64,000 bases of DNA from Roseiarcus sp963781895 (GCA_963781895.1 CAWAIM010000019.1:68410-132409), one strand, 5' to 3'. Shown: positions 33,980-44,342, counted from the first letter of the stretch. Notes: a model not told the origin generated them from the letters alone. A program made the numbers and translations.

Positions 33980-36826
33980 ATGGCTCTGCTGCAAGAACTC
34001 GATACCGGCACCCCGATTCGCCTGGGCGCGGCGACGGTCACGCTGACGATCGACGGGCGCAAGGTTAGCGTGCCGCCGGGAACGTCCGTCATGGCCGCCG
34101 CGGCGCTTGTCGACAATCCGATCCCCAAGCTGTGCGCGACCGACAGCCTCGAGGCGTTCGGCTCCTGCCGTCTGTGCCTCATCGAGATCGAGGGCCGGAA
34201 GGGCACGCCCGCCTCCTGCACGACGCCCGCGGAAGAGGGCATGGTGGTCCACACCCGGACGCAGAGGCTGCAACGGCTGCGGCGCGGGGTGATGGAGCTC
34301 TACGCCTCCGACCATCCGCTCGACACGCTCACTTCGAGCGCCAACGGCGACAGCGAGTTCCAGACCCAGGCGGGGATCGTCGGCCTGCGCGAGGTGCGCT
34401 ACGGTCAAGGCGGCGCCAACCATCTCGACGCCGCAGTCGACGCCTCCAATCCCTATTTCACTTTCGACCCCGCCGCGTGCATCGTCTGTTCGCGCTGCGT
34501 GCGCGCCTGCGCCGATATCCAAGGCACGTTCGCGCTGACCATTTTGGGACGCGGCTTCGAATCCAAAGTGGGGATGGACAGCGGCGAATTCCTATCTTCC
34601 GAGTGCGTGTCCTGCGGCGCCTGCGTGCAGGCCTGCCCGACCTCGGCGCTCAACGAGAAGTCGGTCATCGAAATGGGGACGCCGGAGCGCACGGTGGTGA
34701 CGACCTGCGCTTATTGCGGCGTCGGCTGCGCCTTCAAGGCGGAGCTGAAAGGCGACGAAGTGCTGCGCATGGTCCCCTACAAGGCCGGCAAGGCCAACGA
34801 GGGCCATTCCTGCGTCAAGGGCCGGTTCGCCTATGGTTACGCCACCCACCGGGACCGGATCGTCAAGCCGATGATCCGCGCGCGGATCGAGGATCCGTGG
34901 CGGGAGGTGTCGTGGGACGAGGCGATCCGGTATGCCGCCGATGAATGCAAACGCATCCAGACCCAGTACGGTCGCGATTCGGTCGGCGCGATCTCTTCCT
35001 CGCGCTGCACCAACGAGGAGGTGTTCCTCATTCAGAAGCTGGTTCGCGCCGGCTTTGGCAACAACAACGTCGACACCTGCGCGCGCGTCTGCCATTCGCC
35101 GACCGGCTTCGGCCTCTCCAAGACCTTCGGGACTTCGGCCGGCACGCAGGATTTCAAGTCGGTCGATCAAGCGGATGTCGTCGTTGTCGTCGGCGCCAAT
35201 CCGACCGACGCCCATCCGGTTTTCGCCTCCCGCCTGAAGAAGCGTCTGCGCGCCGGCGCCCGTCTCATCGTCATCGACCCGCGGCGCATCGATCTGGTCA
35301 GAAGTCCGCACGTCGAGGCGGACTATCATCTTCCTCTGAAGCCCGGCGCCAACGTCGCCGTTTTGACCGCGATGGCGCATGTCATCGTCACCGAGGGCCT
35401 CACCAACGAGGCCTTCGTGCGCGAGCGCTGCGACCATGACAATTTCGAGAGCTGGGCTCGCTTCGTCGCCGAAGATCGCCATTCGCCGGAGGCGACGGCC
35501 GCGTTCACCGGCGTCGATCCGTTGCAGCTGCGCAAGGCGGCGCGCCTCTATGCGACGGGGGGCAACGGCGCGATCTACTACGGCCTCGGGGTCACCGAGC
35601 ACAGCCAGGGCTCGACGGCGGTGATGGCGATCGCCAATCTCGCGATGGCGACCGGCAACATCGGCCGCGAAGGCGTTGGCGTGAACCCTCTGCGCGGTCA
35701 GAACAACGTCCAGGGCTCCTGCGACATGGGTTCGTTCCCGCATGAGTTCTCGGGCTACCGTCATGTGACGGATGACGCCGCGCGCGAAACGTTCGAGCGG
35801 ATGTGGGGCGTGCCGCTCAGCAAGGAGCCGGGTCTGCGGATTCCCAATATGATCGACGAGGCGATCGACGGGTCATTCAAATGGCTTTATGTCCAGGGCG
35901 AGGACATCGCCCAGTCGGATCCGGACACGACGCACATCACCGCGGGTCTGCGCGCGATGGAATGCGTCATCGTGCAGGATCTCTTCCTCAACGAAACCGC
36001 TCGCTACGCCCACGTCTTCCTGCCCGGCGCGTCGTTCCTGGAGAAGGACGGAACGTTCATCAACGCCGAGCGTCGCATCGGCCGCGTGCGGCAGGCAATT
36101 CCCCCGCTCGCCGGAATGGCCGATTGGGAGGCGACCATGGCGCTCGCCAATGCTCTGGGCGTGCCGATGGCGTATAGCCATCCGAGCGAAATCATGGATG
36201 AGATCGCTCTTTCGACGCCGACTTTCGCGGGCGTCTCCTACGCCCGCCTCGACGAACTCGGTTCAATTCAATGGCCTTGCAACGAGGCGGCCCCGACCGG
36301 CACTCCGGTTATGCATGTTGAACGGTTCGTGCGGGGCAAAGGTCAATTCATGCTGACCGAATACATCGCGACCGAGGAGCGCGCCGGACCGCGTTTCCCG
36401 CTCCTGCTGACGACGGGCCGCATCCTCTCGCAATACAACGTCGGCGCGCAGACGCGGCGGACCGCCAACAACCTCTGGCACGAGGAGGACGTGCTCGAAA
36501 TTCATCCCTACGACGCCGAGCAGCGCGGCGTTCGCGACGGCGATCTCGTCGCCCTGCAAAGCCGTTCGGGCGAGATCGCGCTGCACGCCCGGATCAGCGA
36601 GCGCGTGCAGCCGGGGGTGGTCTATACGACCTTCCATCACGCCGTCACCGGCGCCAATGTGGTCACGACCGAGAATTCCGACTGGGCGACGAACTGCCCC
36701 GAATACAAAGTGACGGCCGTGCAGGTTCGTCGCACCAATCATTTCTCGGACTGGCAGGTGCGCGATCAGGAAGAGGCGATCAGTCTCAGTCGCATCGAGA
36801 GGGCGCCGGCCGATGCGGCCGAATGA
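33980..36826 (+). CDS. fdsA: Molybdenum-dependent formate dehydrogenase alpha subunit
   Basis: This 948-residue catalytic subunit oxidises formate to CO2 at a bis-MGD molybdenum centre. An N-terminal [2Fe-2S] domain (C52, C63, C66, C80) is followed by a ferredoxin-like pair of [4Fe-4S] sites (C167/C170/C173/C177 and C209/C212/C215/C219). Next comes the Mo-family cluster TTCAYCGVGC (C243, C246, C250, with C278). The molybdenum ligand and adjacent His are C371-H372 in RVCHSPTGFG, so this is a Cys and not a selenocysteine enzyme. The C-terminal MopB domain (TTGRILSQYNVG) is complete. AGGAGA precedes the ATG. The gene is intact. Confidence 0.97.
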   Translation: MALLQELDTGTPIRLGAATVTLTIDGRKVSVPPGTSVMAAAALVDNPIPKLCATDSLEAFGSCRLCLIEIEGRKGTPASCTTPAEEGMVVHTRTQRLQRLRRGVMELYASDHPLDTLTSSANGDSEFQTQAGIVGLREVRYGQGGANHLDAAVDASNPYFTFDPAACIVCSRCVRACADIQGTFALTILGRGFESKVGMDSGEFLSSECVSCGACVQACPTSALNEKSVIEMGTPERTVVTTCAYCGVGCAFKAELKGDEVLRMVPYKAGKANEGHSCVKGRFAYGYATHRDRIVKPMIRARIEDPWREVSWDEAIRYAADECKRIQTQYGRDSVGAISSSRCTNEEVFLIQKLVRAGFGNNNVDTCARVCHSPTGFGLSKTFGTSAGTQDFKSVDQADVVVVVGANPTDAHPVFASRLKKRLRAGARLIVIDPRRIDLVRSPHVEADYHLPLKPGANVAVLTAMAHVIVTEGLTNEAFVRERCDHDNFESWARFVAEDRHSPEATAAFTGVDPLQLRKAARLYATGGNGAIYYGLGVTEHSQGSTAVMAIANLAMATGNIGREGVGVNPLRGQNNVQGSCDMGSFPHEFSGYRHVTDDAARETFERMWGVPLSKEPGLRIPNMIDEAIDGSFKWLYVQGEDIAQSDPDTTHITAGLRAMECVIVQDLFLNETARYAHVFLPGASFLEKDGTFINAERRIGRVRQAIPPLAGMADWEATMALANALGVPMAYSHPSEIMDEIALSTPTFAGVSYARLDELGSIQWPCNEAAPTGTPVMHVERFVRGKGQFMLTEYIATEERAGPRFPLLLTTGRILSQYNVGAQTRRTANNLWHEEDVLEIHPYDAEQRGVRDGDLVALQSRSGEIALHARISERVQPGVVYTTFHHAVTGANVVTTENSDWATNCPEYKVTAVQVRRTNHFSDWQVRDQEEAISLSRIERAPADAAE

Positions 36827-37646
36827 GGGGGCGGCGTCGATCGACGTTGCGGCCCGCGCCTACTCCTATGACGTCGGCGTCGGCGGCCCGGAGTTCGTGC
36901 GGCCGGTCGCGGTCGAGGCTCCGGTTCAGATCGTCATCGGCGGTTCGCCTTTCGCCGTGATGATGGCGACGCCGCGCGACCTCGAGGATTTCGCCTACGG
37001 CTTCGCCCTGACCGAACAGATCGCCGGACGTGCGCAGGAAATTCGCGGCGTCGAGGTCGAATGCGTCGAAGACGGTTGGCGGATCAATATCGCGCTCACC
37101 GGGGAACGGCTGCAGGCGCACCTGGCCCGCGGAAGGGCGATGAGCGGCCGCACCGGCTGCGGCCTTTGCGGCATTGAAGATTTCTCGCAGATGCCTTCGC
37201 CCCGCCTTCCGGCTCATTCACAAGCCCCGATCGAGCCGAGCGCAATCGGCGCGGCGCTCGCGGCGCTCGAAACGAGGCAACCTCTCAATCAACTGACCCG
37301 CGCCGTGCATGGCGCGGCGTGGTGCGAGCGGGACGGGCGGATTGTGGTTGTGCGCGAGGACGTTGGAAGGCACAATGCGCTCGACAAGGCCATCGGGGCG
37401 TTGACGCGCGCCGGCGCCGCGCCCGACAGCGGATTTTTTCTCATCACCAGCCGGTGCTCGTTCGAGATGGTCGCCAAGGCGGCGACGTTCGGCGCGGGCA
37501 CGCTGGTGTCGCTCTCCGCGCCGACGTCGCTGGCGCTGGAGCGCGCGCAAAGGTTTGGCGTCAGCGTGATCGCCGTCGCGCGCCCCGACGGAGCGCTGTG
37601 GTTCGAGAGCGGGCGGAACGACGTGAGCGGGGGATTGGCGGCGTGA
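36813..37646 (+). CDS. fdhD: FdhD/FdsC sulfurtransferase for formate dehydrogenase
   Basis: This 277-residue protein transfers sulfur from a cysteine desulfurase to the molybdenum cofactor, which formate dehydrogenases need for activity. It has the conserved loop with two cysteines (RTGCGLCGIED), EDVGRHNALDKAIG, SRCSFEMVAKAATFG and the SAPTSLAL stretch. It starts within the last 14 bp of fdsA and its stop overlaps the fdsD GTG start. This gives the order fdsG-B-A-C(fdhD)-D known from Cupriavidus and methylotrophs. Confidence 0.95.
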   Translation: MRPNEGAASIDVAARAYSYDVGVGGPEFVRPVAVEAPVQIVIGGSPFAVMMATPRDLEDFAYGFALTEQIAGRAQEIRGVEVECVEDGWRINIALTGERLQAHLARGRAMSGRTGCGLCGIEDFSQMPSPRLPAHSQAPIEPSAIGAALAALETRQPLNQLTRAVHGAAWCERDGRIVVVREDVGRHNALDKAIGALTRAGAAPDSGFFLITSRCSFEMVAKAATFGAGTLVSLSAPTSLALERAQRFGVSVIAVARPDGALWFESGRNDVSGGLAA

Positions 37647-37873
37647 CGGGCAAACTTGAAAAACTCGCGCACATGGCCAATCAGATCAGCGATTTCTACG
37701 CCACCATGCCTGAGAAGGAGGCGGTTGAAGGCACAGCCTCGCATCTGCGCCAATATTGGACGCCGAAGATGATCCGGGAGCTGATCGGCTTTGCCGATGA
37801 GGGCCACGCCCAGCTCAGCGCGACGGCGGCCCGCGCGGTCGAGGCGCTGAAACAGGCCTCGACGGCAGCCTGA
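37643..37873 (+). CDS. fdsD: NAD-dependent formate dehydrogenase delta subunit
   Basis: This 76-residue protein has the FdsD pattern: KLEKLAHMANQISDFY near the start, then VEGTASHLRQYWTPKMIREL and an Ala-rich end (VEALKQAS). FdsD is a small accessory subunit of the Fds complex, required for or associated with cofactor handling. GTG 37643 overlaps the fdhD stop (GTGA), so it is the last coupled gene of the operon. An internal ATG at 37673 would remove ten residues. Confidence 0.85.
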   Translation: MTGKLEKLAHMANQISDFYATMPEKEAVEGTASHLRQYWTPKMIRELIGFADEGHAQLSATAARAVEALKQASTAA

Positions 37874-37890
37874 AGCGCCGACCGGCCGCC

Positions 37891-39981
37891 ATGCGCCGCT
37901 GGCCGCGTTCGCCCGATCTGCTGAGGCTTTTCGTCGGCCAGCACATCGTCAACGGGGTCAGCGTCGGCGTCGGGGTGATGGCGGTGGCCTTCGTCGCGTC
38001 GACGGTGTTGGGCTTCGCCGCCGGGCCAACCCGCGACGCTGGGCGCAATCTCGGCGAGCATCTCCGATCTTCCTGCCCCGTGGCGCGACAAGGGCCGCGC
38101 GATGGGCTTCGGTTTCGCGCTTGCGCTCGTCTCCACGGCCGCGATCCAGCTCGCCTTGCCGTGGCCTCTGGCCGCCCTGCTGACCATCGGCGCGATCGCC
38201 TTTGCCGCCGGCCTCGTCACCGGGCTCGGCCGCTGGGCGGTCGCGCTCGCCATGCAAGCTGTGATTCCGATGGTGTTCGTGCTCGGTCTCCCGCGCGAGA
38301 GCTTCGCAGGCGCGTTGCGCGCCGAGGGTCTGCTGGCCGCCGGCGGTCTCGGCTACATCGTGTTGGCGCTGCTGGCGACGATCGTCACCGACGCCAGCTC
38401 GCGGCGACTGGTCGCGGGCGAATCGATCCGCGAATTCTCCATCTATCTGCGGGCGGTCGCCGCGGTTTATGACCCCGACGGACGATCTGGCGGCGGCATA
38501 CGGCGTTGCGATCCGCCAACAGGCGGCGCTGGCGGAACAGTTGCAATCCGCCCGCGCGCTGCTGCTCGACCGGGCGAGAGGAGCCTCCGAGCGCCTGCGT
38601 CTGGCCGCCACGATCGGCATCCTGCTCGATGGTTTCGACGCGCTCGTCGCCGCGCAATGCGACGTCGTGCGGCTGCGCGAGACTCCGGCGGCCGCGGCGC
38701 TGCTCGCGCGCATCGGCGTCGCCCTGCGGATCGGCGCGCTCGATCTCGAACATTTGAGCCTCGAACTGCTGACCACCGGCACGCCCACGCTGCCGCCGGA
38801 CCACCAGGTCGCAATCGACGCCTTGCAGCGCGAGGCTGCGCGGCTCGACGCCGAAGATTCGACGAGCCCGGCGGCGCGCGAGGCGATCGGCGCCGCGACG
38901 CGCCGCCTGGTTGCGGCGCTCGGCCACATCCGGCGCCTCGAGGCGGCCTTGTCGAACGACGAGACGGCGCGAGCGGCGATCGGCGACGTCGACCTCGCGG
39001 CCTTCATTCCAAAGCGCACCTACGCCCTCAGCGCGCTCGGCGCGCATTTGAGACTGGAATCGCCGGTGCTGCGCTTCGCCGCGCGGCTGGCGCTGGCGAT
39101 GATGGCCGGCGCGCTGGTCGCCGGGGCGCTCGGCGGCGCACAGCGCGGCAATTGGGTCCTGCTTACCATCGCGGTGGTGATGCGGTCCGGCTACGGCCTC
39201 ACCCGGCAGCGGCGCGACGCCCGCGTCGTCGGCACTCTGATCGGCTGCGTCCTGGCCGCGGGCGCGGTCGCCTATCTGCCGCTCGGCGCGCTGGTCGCCG
39301 TCCAGGCTCTCTCGCTGGCCGTGACCCATAGTTTTGCTCGCCTCGATTACCGCCTCACCTCGGTCGGAGCCTCGGTGACGGCGCTGGTGTCGCTGCACCT
39401 CGTCCAGCCGTCGCTCCCGGCGCCGATTGTCGCGCGCCTGACCGACACCCTGATCGGCGCCGCGATCGCGCATCTCTTCAGCTTCATCTGGCCGCGCTGG
39501 GAGTTTTCGGAAGCGCCGCGGATCGTCGGCCGCCTGCGGACTCAGCTCGCCGCCTTCGCCGCCGTCGCGCTGAAGCCGGACGTCAGGCGCCAGGACTACC
39601 GTCTGGCGCGCAAGAACGTGATCGAGGCGCTGGCCGCCCTCTCCGACTCCGCCGGACGCATGAGCATCGAACCGATGGCGGCCCATAAGGGCCTCGAGGA
39701 AATGGCGGCGCTGCTGATCGCCGCGCACGGCCTCATCGCCCAGCTTTCGGCCACGCGGCTTGCGACCCGATCCGGCGCGCCGGCGCCGGACGAGGCGACG
39801 CGGAACTGGCTTCGCGATCGCCTGCTGGCAAAAACCGGCGAGGCCAAAGCCGAACGCGAACCGAGCGGCGCCCCCGGGACCGCTCGCGGCCGCCACGCTC
39901 GCGGTCGTCGACGCCGCGCAGCGATACCAGCTCGCGGCGGCCGAGCGTGAAATCGGGCGGCGCTCGCAGGCCGGCGCTTGA
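37891..39981 (+). pseudogene. FUSC-family (YccS/AaeB-like) membrane transporter, three frameshifts
   Basis: Joined across frames this is a protein of about 695 residues with two blocks of membrane helices and a cytoplasmic region between. Block one covers LLRLFVGQHIVNGVSVGVGV, FGFALALVSTAAIQLALPWP and GLGYIVLALLATIVTDA. The soluble part runs from DDLAAAYGVAIRQQAAL. Block two is ARLALAMMAGALVAGALGG, then NWVLLTIAVVMRSGYGLTRQ, the FUSC signature. Extra bases at about 38028, 38476 and 39870 break the frame, all +1. The last piece ends YQLAAAEREIGRRSQAGA. The family exports aromatic acids or related compounds. It starts 18 bp after fdsD but is unlikely to belong to formate metabolism. Confidence 0.75.
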
Positions 39982-40817
39982 CCGTCGGTTGGCCATGTCC
40001 CGATGTGCGGACGAGGCCGGCCGACGGCGCGGCGTGGCCGGCGCCGGCCATCCGTCAGAGGATATGCGGTCGATTGATGCCGCGCCGCCTTCGAATTTGG
40101 CGAGGCGGAACGGCCGGAAGCATTGCAAGGCCCGTCATGCCGACGGCGACCGTGCGCCACGCATGATCGGCGCGGCGGCGGAGGCTCGGCGAAGGGCTGG
40201 TCCGACCCCCGGTATGTTCGTTCAAGGCGCCGGCGGCGAGCCGAGGAAAGCGTCATCCAGGGAACCCGACCGGCAAATTCCTGACGCCCGCCAAGGTTTT
40301 TCAAGGGGTTAGGCGCCATTTTGTGCGCTTATCGGCGGATTCCTCAGAGAATTCCAGTCTTTTCAAAGCGTTACTCGAATCCAGGCCGAACATTATTCGA
40401 TTCCGCCCGTTCGCGCCGACGCCACGTCCCTTCGACGCGGGCAGTGTTCACAGTAGACCATGAGTCGAACCGTTTGGCAAGAAAATGTCGGTTATTCAGA
40501 AACCCTGGGCGAGAATGGGGAAGGGCCCATACCACTTCCGGAAGCATAGCAAGGCCCCCCAATGCCCCAAGCGACCACGCGCCAAGCGCATGATCGGCCT
40601 GCCAGCCGCTGGCCGTCGAACGTCGGCGCTCGACCGGCGAACAGGCGAACGGCCGGAATCGCCCGTTGGCCGACAGGCGGAGCGGGGTTAGGATGGCGGC
40701 TGACTCGACCCTGTTCGGGCGGTTGAGATCGACCTTCCGCATGGCGAATTCAAACCGCAGATTGGGGGCGAGGCGACGAATCGACGAGAGCGGTTTTCGT
40801 GCGAAGGGGCTTCTGCA
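39982..40817. repeat. Gene-free interval with a diverged 60-bp direct repeat
   Basis: No gene is recognisable in these 836 bases. Two related segments lie 420 bp apart: 40112-40171 and 40536-40598. Both run from CCGGAAGCAT through GCAAGGCCC and GCGACC to GCATGATCGGC, with small indels between. Between and after them base composition is mixed, and there is no promoter or hairpin I would defend. Confidence 0.45.
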
Positions 40818-41291
40818 ATGCTTCAGTTCCACGTCGGCATCAGCCTGGTCGGAATTCTCTCCGGTCTTGTCGTCTTGTACGGGCTGCTGGTTGGAGAACC
40901 GTATGGCGCGTGGACCGCGGTGTTTCTGGTCACGACGATCCTGACCAGTCTGACCGGCTTCCCGTTGCCGCCCTACGGCTTCGATCCTGCGCGCGCGGTC
41001 GGCGTGATCTCGCTCGTCCTGCTGGCGCTGGCCGTCGCCGCCTATTACGCGTTTCATCTCGCGGGAGCGTGGCGCTGGATCTATGTCGTCTGCGCGGTCG
41101 CCGCGCTTTATCTCAACGTTTTCGTCGCGGTCGCGCAGGCGTTCATGAAGCTGCCGTTCCTGAACGCGCTGGCGCCGACGCAAAAAGAGCCCCCGTTCAT
41201 CGTCGCGCAGGCGGTGACGCTGCTGGCCTTCGTCGCCCTCGGCGCCTGGGCGGCGATCAGGTTTCACCCCGCTGTCGCGGCGGGGATGTGA
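40818..41291 (+). CDS. Conserved four-helix membrane protein, function unknown
   Basis: This 157-residue protein has four hydrophobic segments: VGISLVGILSGLVVLYGLLV, TAVFLVTTILTSLTGFPLP, RAVGVISLVLLALAVAAYYA and IYVVCAVAALYLNVFVAVAQ, with a further C-terminal one. HLAGAWRWIYVV and LNALAPTQKEPPFIVAQ are conserved in a family of uncharacterised rhizobial membrane proteins. The His in the first helix and the PTQ-EPPF loop could be functional. No partner gene is adjacent. Confidence 0.7.
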   Translation: MLQFHVGISLVGILSGLVVLYGLLVGEPYGAWTAVFLVTTILTSLTGFPLPPYGFDPARAVGVISLVLLALAVAAYYAFHLAGAWRWIYVVCAVAALYLNVFVAVAQAFMKLPFLNALAPTQKEPPFIVAQAVTLLAFVALGAWAAIRFHPAVAAGM

Positions 41292-41747
41292 GCGCGCAAA
41301 CCAGATTGACGCCCGGCCAATCCTTTCGATGGGCCTGGCGCGGCCGTGCGCGTATCAGTGCTCCGATATTTGACTTCCCCCTCCCTCTCCCCTATTGACC
41401 CTCCCGTTTTCGTCAGGTTCTTAGCCTCGTCGATCAAGCCGGCTGTTCCAGAGCGCGCATTCCGATCCGGTCGAAGCGCGTCATTGCGAGCGAAGCGAAG
41501 CAATCCAGGGGCGACCGTCGCCGCCCTTCGATCCTTTGGGTTGCTTCGTCGTTTCACTCCTCGCAATGACGGTTCGTTTCGGGCCAAATGCGCCGCTCAA
41601 GTGAACAGCGGTCCCCGTCCGGCAGCGCGTCGCGCCCCCGGGCGCGATTGGCGTTGGATTCGGGAAGACGGAGAACAGAGGACGGAGGAGACGGCGATTT
41701 CCGTCGTCGGTCATCCGTCGTCTGTCGTCTGAACAGGAGCGCGCCCC
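41292..41747. other. Intergenic region before ffh
   Basis: These 456 bases hold a large REP-like palindrome (41479-41571) and, nearer to ffh, a GACGG/CCGTC-rich stretch (about 41669-41735) with several short complementary repeats. A purine-rich ACAGGAGCG lies just before the ffh ATG. No gene is seen. Confidence 0.4.
41479..41571. repeat. REP-like palindromic element
   Basis: CGTCATTGCGAGCGAAGCGA (from 41479), continuing AGCAATCC, pairs with an imperfect inverted copy at 41538-41571 (GGGTTGCTTCG to CTCGCAATGACG). About 30-bp arms enclose a short GC-rich loop. CATTGCGAGCGAAGCGAAGC elements are dispersed palindromes in many Rhizobiales. Only one copy is present in this window. Confidence 0.75.
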
Positions 41748-43319
41748 ATGTTCGAGAGCCTGTCCGAAAAGCTCTCCGGCATATTGGATAAGCTGACCGG
41801 CCGCGGCGCCCTCTCGGAGGAGGACGTCAACGCGGCGATGCGCGAGGTGCGCCGGGCGCTGCTGGAGGCCGACGTCGCGCTCGAGGTCGTGCGCTCGTTC
41901 GTCGACCGCGCCCGCACCAGGGCGGTCGGCGCGGCCGTCATCAAGTCGGTCAAGCCCGGCCAGATGGTGGTCAAGATCGTCCACGACGCGCTGGTCGAGA
42001 CGCTCGGCGGCGAAAGCCAGGCGATCGACCTCAACGCCCCGGCGCCGGTCGCGATCATGCTGGTCGGCCTGCAGGGCGCGGGCAAGACCACGACCGCGGC
42101 CAAGATCGCCAAGCGTCTGAGCGAGCGCGACCGGCGAAAGGTGCTGATGGCCTCGCTCGACGTCAAGCGCCCGGCCGCGCAGGAGCAGCTCGCGGTGCTG
42201 GGCAAACAGGTCGGCGTCGATACGCTGCCGATCGTTGCCGGCGAGGGCCCGGTCGCCATCGCCAGGCGGGCCGAGACGGCGGCGCGACTGCAAGGCTACG
42301 ACGTGGTGCTGCTCGACACCGCCGGCCGCACCCATATCGACGAGCCGCTGATGGCCGAGATGGCCGAGATCCGCGACGCCTCGCGCCCGCACGAGATCCT
42401 GCTGGTCGCCGACGCGCTGACCGGCCAGGACGCGGTCAATCTGGCGAAAAACTTCAACGAGCGGGTCGGCCTCACCGGCATCGTGCTGACCCGGATGGAC
42501 GGCGACGGGCGCGGCGGCGCGGCGCTGTCGATGCGCTCGGTCACCGGCAAGCCGATCAAATTGCTGGGCGTCGGCGAGAAGATGGACGCGCTCGAGGATT
42601 TCCATCCCTCGCGCCTCGCCGACCGCATTCTGGGCATGGGCGACATCGTCGGCCTGGTCGAGAAGGCGGCGCAGACCATCGACGCGACGCAGGCGGCCAA
42701 GATGGCCGAGAAGATGCGCAAAGGCGTCTTCGACCTCAACGATCTCTCCGAGCAGCTGGCGCAGATCGAGAAGCTCGGCGGCATGGGCGGCATCATGGGC
42801 ATGCTGCCGGGCGTCGCCAAGATCAAGGATCAGCTCGCTTCCGCCAATCTCGACGACAAATTCGTCAAGCGCCAGCGCGCGATCATCTCCTCCATGACCC
42901 CGAAGGAGCGGCGCAACCCGGACATTCTGAAAGCCTCGCGCAAGAAGCGCATCGCCGCGGGCTCGGGCGCGACGGTGGAGCTGGTCAACCGCCTGTTGAA
43001 GCAGCACCGGCAGATGGCCGACATGATGAAGATGATGGGCGGCCCCAACGCCAAGCGCGGGATGATGGGCAAGCTCGGGCAGATGATGGGCATGGGCGGC
43101 GGCATGCCGATGCCGACGCCTGAGCAGATCGAGGACATGCAGAGGCAATTGGGCGGCGCCGGAGCGCCGCCGGGCCTGCCCTCGGCGCCGCCCGGCATTC
43201 CCGCCGCTCCGCCGCCCGGCGCCTTCAACCTGCCGCCGCAATTTCCCGGCCTCGGCGGCGCCCCGAAGCTGCCCGGCCTGGGCGGCGGCTTCAACCCGTT
43301 CGGGGGGAAGAAGAAATGA
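41748..43319 (+). CDS. ffh: Signal recognition particle protein Ffh
   Basis: This 523-residue GTPase binds signal sequences and 4.5S RNA and targets nascent membrane proteins to FtsY. The N and G domains are complete (GLQGAGKTTTAAK at about residue 108, LDTAGRTHIDEPL, LTRMDGDGRGGAALS, GVGEKMDALE). The M domain carries the RNA-binding SGATVELVNRLLKQHRQM and Met-rich helices (MADMMKMMGG). The C-terminal tail is Gly/Pro/Met-rich. It heads the ffh-rpsP-rimM-trmD operon. The gene is intact. Confidence 0.97.
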   Translation: MFESLSEKLSGILDKLTGRGALSEEDVNAAMREVRRALLEADVALEVVRSFVDRARTRAVGAAVIKSVKPGQMVVKIVHDALVETLGGESQAIDLNAPAPVAIMLVGLQGAGKTTTAAKIAKRLSERDRRKVLMASLDVKRPAAQEQLAVLGKQVGVDTLPIVAGEGPVAIARRAETAARLQGYDVVLLDTAGRTHIDEPLMAEMAEIRDASRPHEILLVADALTGQDAVNLAKNFNERVGLTGIVLTRMDGDGRGGAALSMRSVTGKPIKLLGVGEKMDALEDFHPSRLADRILGMGDIVGLVEKAAQTIDATQAAKMAEKMRKGVFDLNDLSEQLAQIEKLGGMGGIMGMLPGVAKIKDQLASANLDDKFVKRQRAIISSMTPKERRNPDILKASRKKRIAAGSGATVELVNRLLKQHRQMADMMKMMGGPNAKRGMMGKLGQMMGMGGGMPMPTPEQIEDMQRQLGGAGAPPGLPSAPPGIPAAPPPGAFNLPPQFPGLGGAPKLPGLGGGFNPFGGKKK

Positions 43320-43427
43320 GCCTGACCCTCATCTCGCCTCCTCTCGCGTTCACGGGAGCGGGGCGGGGCGAGGGAAAGCTGTTTGAAGTGAAACGTGAAC
43401 TGAAGCCGACTGGAAAGGAAAACCTCA

Positions 43428-43790
43428 ATGTCCCTCAAAATCCGCCTTTCGCGCGGCGGCGCCAAGAAGCGTCCGTTCTATCGCATCGTCGTCGCCGACG
43501 CGCGCATGCCGCGCGACGGGCGTTTCGTCGAAAAGATCGGCGCCTTCGATCCGCTGAAGGCCAAGGATGACGCGACCCGTCTGGTGCTCGACCAGGAGAA
43601 GGCGAAGGCCTGGCTCGCCAAGGGGGCGCAGCCGACCGATCGCGTGCTGCGTCTCCTCGACAGTCTCGGCCTCGCCAAGCGCGAGGCGCGCGTGAACCCG
43701 GAAAAGGCCAAGCCGAAGAAGAAGGCGCAAGAGCGCGCCGCCGCGGCCGAAGCCGCCGCCGCCAAGGCCGCCGAAGCGCCCGCGGCCTGA
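43428..43790 (+). CDS. rpsP: 30S ribosomal protein S16
   Basis: This 120-residue protein carries the S16 signature (MSLKIRLSRGGAKKRPFYRI) and the core KIGAFDPL, WLAKGAQPTDRVLRLL. The C-terminus has an Ala/Lys-rich extension of about 35 residues beyond the E. coli protein, usual in alphaproteobacteria. It helps assemble the 5' domain of 16S rRNA. GGAAAGGAAAAC lies before the ATG. Confidence 0.97.
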   Translation: MSLKIRLSRGGAKKRPFYRIVVADARMPRDGRFVEKIGAFDPLKAKDDATRLVLDQEKAKAWLAKGAQPTDRVLRLLDSLGLAKREARVNPEKAKPKKKAQERAAAAEAAAAKAAEAPAA

Positions 43791-43812
43791 CGCGCTCCGT
43801 CGGGATCGAGGC

Positions 43813-44342
43813 TTGCGCGCGCCCGGCCGCCTCGTCCTGGTCGGCGTGTTCGGCGCGCCGCAGGGCGTGCGCGGCGAGACGCGCCTGAAGTCGCATACGC
43901 GCGAGCCCTTGGCGATCGGCGCCTACGGGCCGTTGACCGACGCGGCGCGCTCGCGGGTCTTCGCCTTTGAATCCCTTCGTCCGCTGAAGGGCGACATGCT
44001 GGTCGCCCGGGTGAGGGGCGTCGACACGCGCGAGGCGGCCGCGGCGCTGACCGGGGTGGAGATTTTCGCTCGCCGCGACCAACTGCCGCGGACCGAGCGA
44101 GGACGAATATTACTATGACGACCTCGATCGGCCTTGACGCCGTGACCCGCGAGGGCAAGCGCCTCGGACGGGTCGCGGCGTTGAGCAACCACGGCGCCGG
44201 CGATATTGTCGAGATCATGGCCGATGGCGGCGGCGAAACGCTGTTGTTGCCGTTCACCCGGCGGGTGGCGCCGACGATCGATTTCGACGCCGGCCAAATC
44301 GTGATCGACCTGCCGCGGGAGATCGAGGGGGAGGAGGACTGA
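43813..44342 (+). pseudogene. rimM: Ribosome maturation factor RimM, split by two +1 shifts
   Basis: The first frame, from TTG 43813, gives RLVLVGVFGAPQGVRGETRL through FARRDQLPRTE. A nine-codon middle block in the next frame gives EDEYYYDDL, the hinge typical of RimM, and the third frame gives IGLDAVTREGKRLGRVAAL and NHGAGDIVEI through DLPREIEGEED. Extra bases at about 44098 and 44126 account for both shifts. Repaired, it is a normal-length RimM needed for 30S maturation through S19. Because all residues are otherwise conserved, recent damage or base-call error is likelier than old decay. Confidence 0.8.

Noticed and set aside
33980..36826. Selenocysteine formate dehydrogenase
   Set aside because: The metal-ligand codon encodes Cys (C371) and there is no in-frame TGA.
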